From assembly GCA_950097015.1 (NCBI GenBank), contig CATNEN010000038.1, positions 17,990,001 through 18,054,000 on the forward strand: DNA of 64,000 nt, given 5' to 3'. Below the pieces are notes generated by a model that worked only from the letters and a program-made list of their open reading frames with translations, made no database searches and was not told where the DNA came from. The DNA comes from Macrostomum hystrix (taxonomy: Eukaryota; Platyhelminthes; Macrostomidae). The stretch's first letter is position 1, and every line of letters starts with the position of its first letter. Positions 55,067 to 64,000 of the stretch are shown here, piece after piece. The position numbers and the translations under genes were made by a program.

Positions 55067-55615
55067 TTTAAAAACTGACGAAGCTTTGGTTCGTCAGTAG
55101 CTTAAGTTTAGTGAATATAGCTTTACTGAAGCTTTTCTTCTGAGATAATGCAAATTTGTCAACGACAAGCCTTTTTTACTGCAGAACTGAATCCTAGACA
55201 GATGAGTTTTTTGTCTAGCAAGACAATAGACGACTTTTTGGAGCTAATTACTGTTGCTGTATCTATGGTTACTCAAATTTGCTTCCACTACAAAGAATCA
55301 ACCTCTCAGCCTGAGTTGCTGCTTGACAGGAGCGAGTTGAAAGTTGCGAAATGCCGCTGGATCTTCTTGTTTCTTTAAAGAAAATTTTCCATAGAATGCT
55401 TGTAACGAAACAATGCGCCCTTCTTCTTTGTAGTTGCTTTTTTCAGCAATACAGTTTAATGCGCGCCTTGCTAATTAAAGAATATTTTAGATGTACTAGA
55501 ATACGCTTCATTAGCCTTTTCTGCTCAGCTCTCTACACAGGCTTGGATGCATCACTAGAAATTCTGTTTTAGTGATGCTTTTTCTTCTCTGCTTTACCAC
55601 ACTAAGAATAAGCAC
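55067..55615. other. Spacer upstream of lectin copy 3
   Basis: No gene recognised. It should include the promoter of copy 3. Confidence 0.4.
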
Positions 55616-55619
55616 GGAC

Positions 55620-55800
55620 ACTGACGCAAAGCATGGACTCGCATCCAGCGAGGCAATCCCGCCCATATTCTGGCTGACATGGGTTCGATTTCACAGACAC
55701 ACAAATACCTGCAAGAGGGGCATCCACTTACAAAGTTGTGCATACCTGTCGTAATTTTTTTCATCGTCTGGCAGTGTTTACTCTTACTGTGCCTTGGGGG
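55620..55800 (-). repeat. SINE-A, decayed fragment
   Basis: Minus-strand copy (CATCCAGCGAGGCAATCCCG; TTCATCGTCTGGCAGTGTTT; ACTGTGCCTTGGGGGTTA) with many substitutions. Its boundary coincides with the start of the non-LTR relic. Confidence 0.6.
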
Positions 55801-56740
55801 TTAGAGAGGAAGTGGTCGATACCCATAGAGCTTTTATTACTGATCTCATGGTGCGCCGCTTGCGGCAGATTGGGGTGCCGCGACTCGGCCCACCAGTAGT
55901 TTCTTGGTTTGCTTGGACCGCGCTTGGACCAACCGCTCGGCTAGCAAAGCCAGGCTCGAGGTCAGAGCAATGGGCTGGTTGGGAGCTAATCTCTTCTGCT
56001 AGCTTGCCTTTCTTGAGGATTGGCACAATGTGGGCACGCCGCTACGCTGCGGGAACCTCTCCTCGGGACCAGGAGGTGCTGATCAGCCACACGATCGCCC
56101 GGCGGCCAGAGGCGCTAGATGCTGTAGATTTTCGACGCAAATATCACCCGGTCCCAGCGACTTCCTGAGTCTGAGGGGAGGGAGCGGAGCGGATGTCAAA
56201 CTCTCGGCCGGTGAAAGGCTTATCGAATTCCCGTCGCTTCGGGGAGTCAGAATCCGCCCCGGGGCGCTCCTGATGTTCAGTGGCCGCTCTTCCAGCACTT
56301 TCGTGACACCCAGGTGGGGTTGGCGTGCAGCTCCTTCTGGATTGAGGTTGCCTCGGGCAGAATCGGCAGATCACCAGCCTCGCCCCACTGGCCGTCGTGG
56401 TGGCGTCTGCTGAAAACCGTCAACTTCGGGGAGGTTGCCCAGTCAGATCGGGACGCAGATGGCCCGGGTGCCTGGCAGTCGTTAAATACTTTACTACGTT
56501 AAAAACTATCTCCCATCGCGAACAGTGTTAAACTGTCGCCTTGGGCAGCTCGGATGGGTGGGGCATACAGCCAGTGAATATCGAGACTCTCGCCGTTCTT
56601 TTCAGGCGAAAAGATCCTGATGCCCGCCCAGTAAGTGGTGACGTCGTCGGGTTCACAGCGGCGCGTCGAAACGCAGCCCTTCGCGGATGACGATTGCAAC
56701 GCCCCCGTGCCAATATTTGCATCCTAGCACAGTCCAAGAA
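55801..56740 (-). pseudogene. Non-LTR retrotransposon relic (endonuclease and RT pieces)
   Basis: On the minus strand, an endonuclease-like piece (GVAIVIREGLRFDAPL, then WAGIRIFSPEKNG) is followed by an RT-like piece (FDKPFTGREFDI, then SWSRGEVPA, then VPILKKGKLAEEISS). Several frameshifts and stops break it, and the central part is deleted. The motifs fit an APE-type endonuclease and the first RT blocks of a jockey/RTE/CR1-like LINE. The catalytic YxDD box is not present. GC-rich compared with flanks. Confidence 0.7.
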
Positions 56741-56934
56741 TGAGAGTTTTCATAATTTATAAGTGCTTGTGAGGTCTTATGCTCCATTGATCCTGAACTA
56801 GAGATTCAAGGAGGCGTGCTAAGAGACATTGGTGGACTATCACAGTGAGCCATACTCACGTGAATTGCCTACCCACCAATCTCAACACTCCACCCGAATA
56901 AAGGCAAGACAAAACAGGTTCAAAGTCTCCTACC

Positions 56935-57120
56935 AATCGTCAGGCAGTGTAAACTTCACTGTGCCTTGGAGGTTGGCCCTCAAGGGCGTAAATTGCACGA
57001 CAAGCTCCCAAGCCTTCTCTCCGAGGCTGCGCGCCAAATAAATGTGCTCTCGCCGAGGAATCGAAATTAGGGACGGTGGTGCGAGAGGCAAACGCGTTAA
57101 CGCTCTGCCACCGACCCCCA
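56935..57120 (-). repeat. SINE-A head-side copy
   Basis: Minus-strand copy with body (GTCAGGCAGTGTAAACTTCA) and head (GTGCGAGAGGCAAACGCGTT), without the tail half. Confidence 0.85.
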
Positions 57121-57294
57121 ACTTCACTGCTTACTTATAGTAACAAGGTACAGTAAAAAGGTGCAAAAACATCCTGGAAAAGCCAGAAAATGACGCAGCT
57201 GTTGCTAAATTAATTACTTGCCAAATGCAGACTTTTGATACTGCAATCAGTAGGACCTTCATTTTTAAATAGAGACATAAATTACAACTAGCCC

Positions 57295-57485
57295 AACTGG
57301 GCCAGATGTACAGTCGGTGCCACAGCTGCAGCTATTGCCTAGTACTTCTAAAGCCTGTGTACTGTTGTTCAGTCCATGGACTGGGGAGTGGCCTACAGAC
57401 TTTTACCCCAGCTAGCACCCATTTTTCAGCTGGGCAAAGTGAAATTTTCTTGCTCAATGACACACCTACTTTACCTGGGCTAAGA
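57295..57485 (-). repeat. SINE-B copy, partial
   Basis: Contains GTTCAGTCCATGGACTGGGG, CACAGCTGCAGCTATT and a CATTTTTCAGCTGGGC block. It aligns in reverse with the copy at 12672-12960. Confidence 0.6.
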
Positions 57486-58300
57486 ATCATACTATTGCAT
57501 GTGAAAACTAGCTTGAAATTCACTGTACGAGGTGTGTTTAGACACGCCTACGAACGTAACTGCAAATTTGTACGGCAAATTTGAGAAAAATTTGTACGGC
57601 ATCGGACACTGGAGGTGACGCTTCCAGATGCACTTGGTATGCGGTGCACTTTTAAGGGTAGTGAATCGATGAGAATATCTAATGAGGCCCTGAGCTGCTA
57701 CTCAGTGAATCGGTAGGCTTCATTAATTTGGACTAAAACAGAACTAAAAGATCAGAGCCCGTTGCGCTAGCTGGCTATCCATTTAAAACGAAATGGATAT
57801 CAGAAGGATATCAGAGTATTGTCAGAAACCGGCCAGATGCGCAGCCATTTGCGCAGTCGAAACTTTTGCGCATGCAGCGCACGCATGCTGAACATATGTG
57901 GTAGTGTGTTTTAAAGGTTTTCATTTTTGTATATACGTCATTTCTTACATTATAAAATTAGTAAAAATTAAAAAATCAAAAATGCGCCAAAAATATTTTG
58001 TTTTACTTTTTACCGTCATACAAAAATAATACTGTGTATAAATATTTTGTTTTACTTTTTACCGTCATAAAAAAATAATACAGTATATAAATATTATGTA
58101 AAATGTTTCAATTTAAAACAAACGCTAAGTTTTACTGTATATAAATAGCCGCAATCTGTGACCAAAAATAAAGAAGGCGCTGTTCGCTGGCTACTTGCTT
58201 TACAGTGCTTTAAGAGTCAGAACCATAAGTGTGTTCAAGACATAAAAAAAGAGTGCCTTGTGAAAGGAGTATATTGCGTTGTTCATTTTATAAGAGAGGA
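57486..58300. other. Spacer, nothing recognised
   Basis: AT-rich sequence with a short local duplication (TATTTTGTTTTACTTTTTAC at about 57990 and 58040). No gene. Confidence 0.4.
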
Positions 58301-58305
58301 GAATA

Positions 58306-58492
58306 TTGAGAACTATACTCAGAACTATACTCAAAACCATACTCAGAACCATACTCAGAACCATACTCAGAACCATACTCAGAACCATACTCAGAACCAT
58401 ACTCAGAACCATCCTTAGAATTATACTCAGAATTATACTAAGAATTATACTTAGAATTATACTTAGAATTAAACTCAGAATTATACTAAGAA
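58306..58492. repeat. 12-bp tandem repeat
   Basis: About 15 copies of AGAACCATACTC, changing to AGAATTATACTA or AGAATTATACTT on the right side. Confidence 0.93.
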
Positions 58493-58499
58493 AATTACA

Positions 58500-59985
58500 G
58501 AAGGAAAACTGCTAAACTCTAATCTCGGGGACGCCTAATTGACTGTAAACGCATACAGTTGCCTAATTACCGCTCGTGCAAACATATACGCTACCATTTG
58601 AGAAGTTAAAACGGCCCATTTAAGGACCGCCAGTTAAATATCTATTAAATTAAGTCAACAGCGGTGGGATCTTAATTAATAATTTTGCCCTGCAACAACT
58701 TTGGTAGCATTCGGTGAAATTAGATAATTAATTAGCTTAAGAAGTAAAGACCTGGTACAACTTTGGTGGCATCATTGAGATAAATACATAACAAAGAAAA
58801 TAGCCCTATATAACAACTAAGGCAACAGCGGTGGGATAGTAAATTTCCACCTATAACACATACACCCACATTTCTGCTCCAAGCTGATGCTGGTTCCAAT
58901 TTAGTTTATTGTGAATTGAAGCGCTAATTGATAATTCAAGTGTCTAGCTTAAGAACGCAAACTATTTCCCATATTAGGCAATGCGACGAAAATCGGTACC
59001 TCTAGGTCATAATTCCAAGGCTCTATAGCCTTAAAGTTACAAGCTAGAATCGCAGTTGTTAGCGAAGCTATCACAGGAAATTAAGTCTTAATACAATATT
59101 CTCTCTGGTTGGCACGTTGCAGGGCTGCCTACTTTGTTCGTTGATGCTGAAATAATCAATTTACTCGTACAAATTTACAAATCATCAAAGTACTCGTACA
59201 TCATATAGATATATCTACAATAAGAGAACAGTTGCCCTGAAGCAACAAGCAGTTAAATAATGATCATAATAAATATATTTGATTTTCCTGTTGTCCCTTA
59301 TGTTTTTACTATTTATTATTATTTTTAACTCCTAAATTATATACTGCAAGGTTAAAAAAACTGATAGGAAATCTGGGTAATTTAATGTGTAATTGTAAAC
59401 CTAGATAATATATTGTATTTAAATTAAAACACAGTAAATACATAGAAAATGTTGTTCTGAACAACGAAACAAAACTTTAAAACCATTACGAACCGCAAAA
59501 CAGCAGACTAACTTGGGATAAATTGGTTGAATTACCGTCCTTTGGCTCTATATATATTTGTAATTATTGCAATAAAATAGGCAGCCCAATCTGTTGGAAT
59601 GGATAGGCCGTTAAAGTCAAGGTGAAAAAAGTTTACAAGGTAAAGATAAATAGTAAGAGTGAGAAATAATTAACTGAAACATTCTGTCCGAAGTACTCAT
59701 AGTATAGCTCGTAGTATAATCGTAGAAAATTAAAAAAAACATTTTTGTGTTCTGAGAAGAGAAATTCTATAAGTAAACGAGACAAAGAGACATGTTCGTA
59801 ACAAGCCTTCCCTTAAGATGTGCGAATGTGTTACGCGAAAGGGTTTAGTTGTTTAACTAAAATAAAAATTCCTATTTAAGAACAATCAGATAACAGATTA
59901 AAGCATACTCGGATAACAAACAACTTTGATATCTTGACATGTCATGATTTTAGTATCTGTGAGACCCCGATTCAGTTCATCCAAT
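58500..59985. other. AT-rich spacer
   Basis: No gene seen. Short related blocks recur (ACAACTTTGGTAGCATT and ACAACTTTGGTGGCATC), too small to classify. Confidence 0.45.
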
Positions 59986-60810
59986 CTAAACACGCAGAAA
60001 CTTGGCCCAGCCAGTGCTCGGGCCCACATCCAGGCTGGTCTGCGAGTCGCTGAACTCCAGCACGCGGCAGCGGCGCTGGGCGCTGTTGAAGAAGAAGCTG
60101 CGGCTTAAGGGTCGGGCGCCAGCCAGCATGGCGCACTCGCGAAGCACCACCACATCGACGTGCTCGGTCCAACAGTACCTGCTCTCAATGTTCGTCTCCG
60201 ATCCGGAAGGTCGCGGAGGCTGAGGAATCCAGCGAGTGCGGCCAGTTCTGCTACCTGGGCCAATGTCAGCGGATGTGCAGGTGGGCGTCAGATTTTGGGG
60301 CTTCAGCTCGCACACGAAGCCGGCAGAGCTGTCATCGCAATTCTTGTCCATCAGGCCTCGCTTGCTGTTATCAACATTAAACATGAGGCAATCTTGACCG
60401 GGTGTGTTCGGGTCAGCCGGATGCCATGGACCGTCCGGATCGGCCAACAATGCCATCAAGACGCCCCTGCCATTCATGTACTGCCAGCCGTCGCGCTGCG
60501 TCTGTCTCTCATTGGCCAGATCACTCACACCGACCCACAGTGCTTGATTGGGGTTGGTATTTCTCAAGTTGCTGATCACATCAAAGTTGGTGAGCAGTTC
60601 GGCTCCGAGTTTGGCGCACTCGCGATTCGCGTCGCACCAAGAAATGCGGAAGGTGGAGTTGACGAGAATGCAGCTGCCACTCAGCAGGTTCCAGCCCGGT
60701 GGGCAGGCAGTCTGTTGAATTGACGGCCTTAGGCAGAATGTCAGCACGAGTAGAGACAACAGGGTTGCAGATACTGCGTCGAATGTGTTTTTTGCCACAC
60801 AAACCGGCAT
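59986..60810 (-). CDS. Secreted C-type lectin, copy 4
   Basis: Single exon. The frame opens at 60861, but the methionine at 60810 (MPVCVAKNTFDAV) aligns with the start of copy 1 and directly precedes the hydrophobic signal core (ATLLSLLVLTFCL), so it is preferred; it gives 274 residues. Lectin domain: CPPGWNLLSGSC, LWVGVSDL, DPNTPGQDC, GFVCE. This is the most diverged lectin domain of the four copies (GRGVLMALLADPDG, MFNVDNSKRG), while the C-terminal module and 3' end remain nearly identical to the others. It has a CAG where copy 3 has its stop. Confidence 0.92.
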   Translation of the reverse strand: MPVCVAKNTFDAVSATLLSLLVLTFCLRPSIQQTACPPGWNLLSGSCILVNSTFRISWCDANRECAKLGAELLTNFDVISNLRNTNPNQALWVGVSDLANERQTQRDGWQYMNGRGVLMALLADPDGPWHPADPNTPGQDCLMFNVDNSKRGLMDKNCDDSSAGFVCELKPQNLTPTCTSADIGPGSRTGRTRWIPQPPRPSGSETNIESRYCWTEHVDVVVLRECAMLAGARPLSRSFFFNSAQRRCRVLEFSDSQTSLDVGPSTGWAKFLRV

Positions 60811-60861
60811 GTTATTACTTGTAATTTTGTGTCTAAAATGAGATAATACAGGCCGGTACAT

Positions 60862-61180
60862 GACCTGAACTCACGTTTAGTCTACTTAGCACATCACAGA
60901 GTCAACAATTTCTAACTTACTTGCTGGAAACTTGCATTTTTTTTCGCGATGATGGCAGCAGTTGATGAGTTGTCTCCTCGCGTTCGGCCTCAAACTCTTG
61001 TATGGACAACGAGTGAGTGAAGCAGGGAGGAAAATGGCGCAAGCAACCTTCTAAGATCCCGTTAAAGCGGCCGTTGCTACGCGACCATCTGTTGCTGGGC
61101 TTTCAATAGGCTCTCCTTGTGGCGATGACTTGGGATGGGTTGCTTTACAACTCCCTGCATTAATTAAGCCTATATTGCAG
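60862..61180. other. Spacer upstream of lectin copy 4
   Basis: Should include the promoter. No motif recognised with confidence. Confidence 0.35.
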
Positions 61181-61182
61181 GG

Positions 61183-61520
61183 GGGTGATTGGCAGAGAGG
61201 TCTAACGCATTTGCCTCTCGCACCAAGGTCCCTGAGCTCGATTCCAAGGCTTCCGATTCCACATTGATTTGGGGCGCAGCCGCGGATAGAAGGCTTGGGG
61301 CTTGTCATGCAATTTACGCCCTTGAGGGCCAACCTCCAAGGCACAGTGAAAGTGTACACTGCCTGACAATGAGAAAGTCAGGCCAGATGTACACACCTGT
61401 GTGAGCGTGTGCCTTTGTACGGTATGTGTGCGTGCCTGCTCACGAGTCAGCGAAATGGGCAGAACTGCCTCCTCGCTGGCTGCGGGTCTAGTGTCACCAT
61501 ATGATGTGCCATTGACATTT
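61183..61520 (+). repeat. SINE-A, full-length copy
   Basis: Head GGCAGAGAGGTCTAACGC, B box GAGCTCGATTCC, complete body, and tail TCTAGTGTCACCATATGATG. Confidence 0.9.
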
Positions 61521-63146
61521 TTTTGTTGTTATTAACATATAGTTTCCAACAGAAGCGTCTCACTGTTAACAATATCTGGGCGCTGAGTATTATTGTTGGT
61601 TATAGTTTTAAACTTGATTTTCATTTTATAATAAAAATTGTATGATTTGTTTGCCAATCAACTACATCGTTCAATGAAGTACTCGTCGATTGTTTAGTCT
61701 TTGGTGCACGATTTTGTAAGTACGAGTAAAAAAGTATATTTTTGTTTAATATAAACACATTGAAAGCAAGCTTGGAGTTTCCGAGTCAGAAAAGACGGCC
61801 TTGGCAGTGTTCTTCGTAGCTAGCTTGGGATCAGTTATGTACAAAAGGTACCTTTCCAGTGATTACAATCTTCCAAAGCTATAAGAATTAAATGTGATTG
61901 AGATTCGTAAATGTTTCTACTATTTATCGCCCGCCGCTGTCTATCATCTTTTGGTGCAAAGTTTGGCCTTTGTCTCTTGAATACATTTGCAATAGTCTTT
62001 TCATTTTAATTTTGTCACTTCTACGATGTATGTAAACGGGGTCAATTACCAATTAGGAAATGATGAAATTTTCCTGGCTTGATAGGTAATATAACTTTGG
62101 ATTGTCCGGGCGTTTATAATAGCTCTACAATAGCATTTTTTTCTGCAAAGCGTGCGGCTGTTAAAGGTAGTAAAATTTGTCCTAATAAGTAAAAATTTTA
62201 GCGAAGGACACACACAATAGAACAGACAATGAGACGCTGAGTGGCAAAAATCTAAAACTCCTCACTGTCTATTGTATAAACTTGCTAATAAAATATTCAG
62301 TTGTAGAATCAAACGAAACTAGGCTCTGTGAGGCGCTGCCATTGCTGAAAAAGTATGTAATCAAATTCTAAATAAGGGAGATGAAGTTTGACATAATCGT
62401 GCGCAACGTTTCATTTTTGTCATGAACAAGTGGCTACTATAGTAGGCTGTTTCGATCAAATAGATTTTCACGAAAAAATTTGTGCATTAGCGAGATAGAA
62501 ACTTTTCACGTTTGTCACATAAAAATGTTGATCAATTTTTATTGGAAGCTAGCTGTTCCAATGCTGTTCTTCTAATACTCGTAAATATTGCAAAACATGT
62601 TCCTTCAAAGAATTTTTAAAAAAAACTTCATTTATGAATAATTGATCTTCATTTTATCTTCGTTTATTTATCATGAATCTCAATAGTAATCAATTATCTG
62701 ACATAAAACCAGCCAATAGCTGGGCCTACTGATTTCCAAGACTGATCTCATTGCAACTAGGTTAAGTACTGCTTTTGTCACTGATTTGCTTTCGTTGCAG
62801 GAACGTAAGAAAGCGTTTGAGAACGAGGCTGGAATGAGCTTATCAGTTTTTGGAAAGCATGGAGTGAATAAGTATAGTCTCACATGACAGTCGAGCAAAA
62901 TATGTTGCTAGGCATCTGATGCACAATAGCTCGGGCCGCTGAATCATGATAAACTAGTCGAATGGGGCTTGCAAGAATGATTGAGCAACTCATAATTCCA
63001 AGGGAAATTTAGTTTTTTTGTGCTGGAATTTTACGTTTTGATTATTCCTGAATATTTTACATTTTTTATTCGGGCTGGGAAAAATATATAATTTTGTTCA
63101 TTGTGTCCAACAGCACTGCAAACAGGCTACAACGCTGTCTTTTTTT
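61521..63146. other. AT-rich spacer
   Basis: No gene, array or element recognised. Confidence 0.45.
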
Positions 63147-63147
63147 T

Positions 63148-63412
63148 ACAGTGAAGGCTTTGGGGACTTGCCTTGCAATTTATAGGCACACGAGGGTCAA
63201 CCACCAAGGTACAGTGCGCGTGTAGCACTTTTTGAAGATCAGAAAGTCAGCGCAGATGTACACACCTGTGTGAGCGTGTCTGCGCATACAGTATCTGTTT
63301 GCGAGTGTGCTCAGGAGTCGGCCAAATGAATAGCATTGCCTCCTCGCTGGCTAGGGATCTTCTGTCAACAAATGATGTGCCATTGCCCACAGCCCTCCTG
63401 CAATCATTATCA
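63148..63412 (+). repeat. SINE-A, 5'-truncated copy
   Basis: Begins in the body (GAAGGCTTTGGGGACTTG), complete to the tail (CACAGCCCTCCTGCAATC). Confidence 0.85.
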
Positions 63413-63785
63413 TTTTTAAGACCTAAAGAAGCGTTCTAAAAAGCTGTCATATTCGTTTATTACGAGAAGCTAATCAGTTTGAACGTCAAACTCTTGGTAA
63501 CTCGTCCTTTCTTTTACAAAAATTTCGCTATCAGATGTGAAGTGATTCGAAAACAAGATGTTCATACCTTCTGGTCCGCAGCGAAATGGCTAGCTAAACA
63601 CTTTATCGTTTTCTGGTTACTTTTTGCATCTGACGAAAGTTTAAAGCAAAATTAAAACGGTTATTTAAAAAAAAACATGGAACTGGAACTTAATTGTTTC
63701 TGGGCATCTTCAAGAATCGGTGTCATCAATGGATGGCACCAACTGGCAACACACTTAATTGCGAATTTCTCCAGTCCAGTCCTGG
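63413..63785. other. Spacer, nothing recognised
   Basis: AT-rich DNA between two SINE-A copies. Confidence 0.4.
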
Positions 63786-64000
63786 GGGGTCGGTGGCAGA
63801 GCGGTCAACGCGATTACCTCTCGCACCACGGTCCCTAAGTTCGATTCCCCGGCGAAGCCACATTTATTTGGGGCGCAGCCGCCGAGAGAAGGCTTGTAGG
63901 CTTGTCGTGCAATTTACGCCCTTGAGGGCCGACCTCCAATTAGGCACAGTGAAGCGTACACTGCCTGACGATGAGAAAGTCAGGGCAGATTTACACACCT
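63786..64000 (+). repeat. SINE-A copy, cut by the window end
   Basis: Head GGTCGGTGGCAGAGCGGTC, B box TAAGTTCGATTCC, then body up to GTCAGGGCAGATTTACACAC. The tail lies outside the window. Confidence 0.9.

Noticed and set aside
58306-58515. Repeat-rich frames read as RTILRTIL or TQNH repeats
   Set aside because: Result of the 12-bp tandem repeat.

Overview
The window is nuclear DNA of an animal, most likely a spiralian (lophotrochozoan). A free-living flatworm would fit, but the sequence alone does not prove it. The evidence is: multi-exon genes with GT-AG introns (some only 66-120 bp), animal-specific families (CBF-beta, TMEM26, a Vav-type Rho GEF, an opsin, secreted C-type lectins, a death/TIR protein), two tRNA-derived SINE families, remnants of hAT, Helitron, mariner and non-LTR elements, and unusually many minisatellites. 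There are no operons, prokaryotic genes, rRNA genes or CRISPR arrays.

Layout. (1) 0.6-13.4 kb, minus strand: two tandem paralogues of one immune or cell-death type gene. The left copy runs off the window; only its first three exons are seen. The right copy is complete. I could chain 15 exons in phase into a 1,476-residue protein: a helical N-terminal region, a coiled coil, a death domain and two TIR domains. A 2.1-kb array of 30-bp repeats separates the copies. (2) 13.5-18.2 kb: transposon debris, including a mariner fragment, a hAT MITE with a perfect 8-bp target duplication, and a Helitron helicase tail joined to another element. (3) 18.4-20.6 kb, plus strand: a three-exon divergent opsin that keeps the retinal-binding lysine but has lost several class A GPCR motifs. 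(4) 22.7-24.8 kb, minus strand: a five-exon CBF-beta gene. (5) 26.7-40.8 kb, plus strand: a three-exon TMEM26 gene whose 12-kb first intron holds a 7.3-kb array of 41/43-bp repeats. (6) 41.3-43.6 kb: a GC-rich island without a gene, possibly LTR-like. (7) 45.2-47.1 kb, minus strand: an intronless Vav-like GEF (CH-DH-PH-C1-SH2, no SH3). (8) 47.7-60.9 kb: four near-identical secreted lectin genes on the minus strand, one with a nonsense codon, and one broken apple/PAN plus lectin gene on the plus strand. (9) The rest is AT-rich DNA with SINEs and a non-LTR relic.

The candidate system of most interest is the death-TIR-TIR gene with its neighbouring paralogue. Both TIR domains keep a glutamate at the place where SARM1-type NAD-cleaving TIRs have their catalytic residue. 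The Vav-like protein and the lectins also belong to families used in sensing and signalling, but nothing in the sequence shows that they work together. Exon models were built by hand from open frames, splice signals, phase and paralogue or family alignment; no database search was possible.
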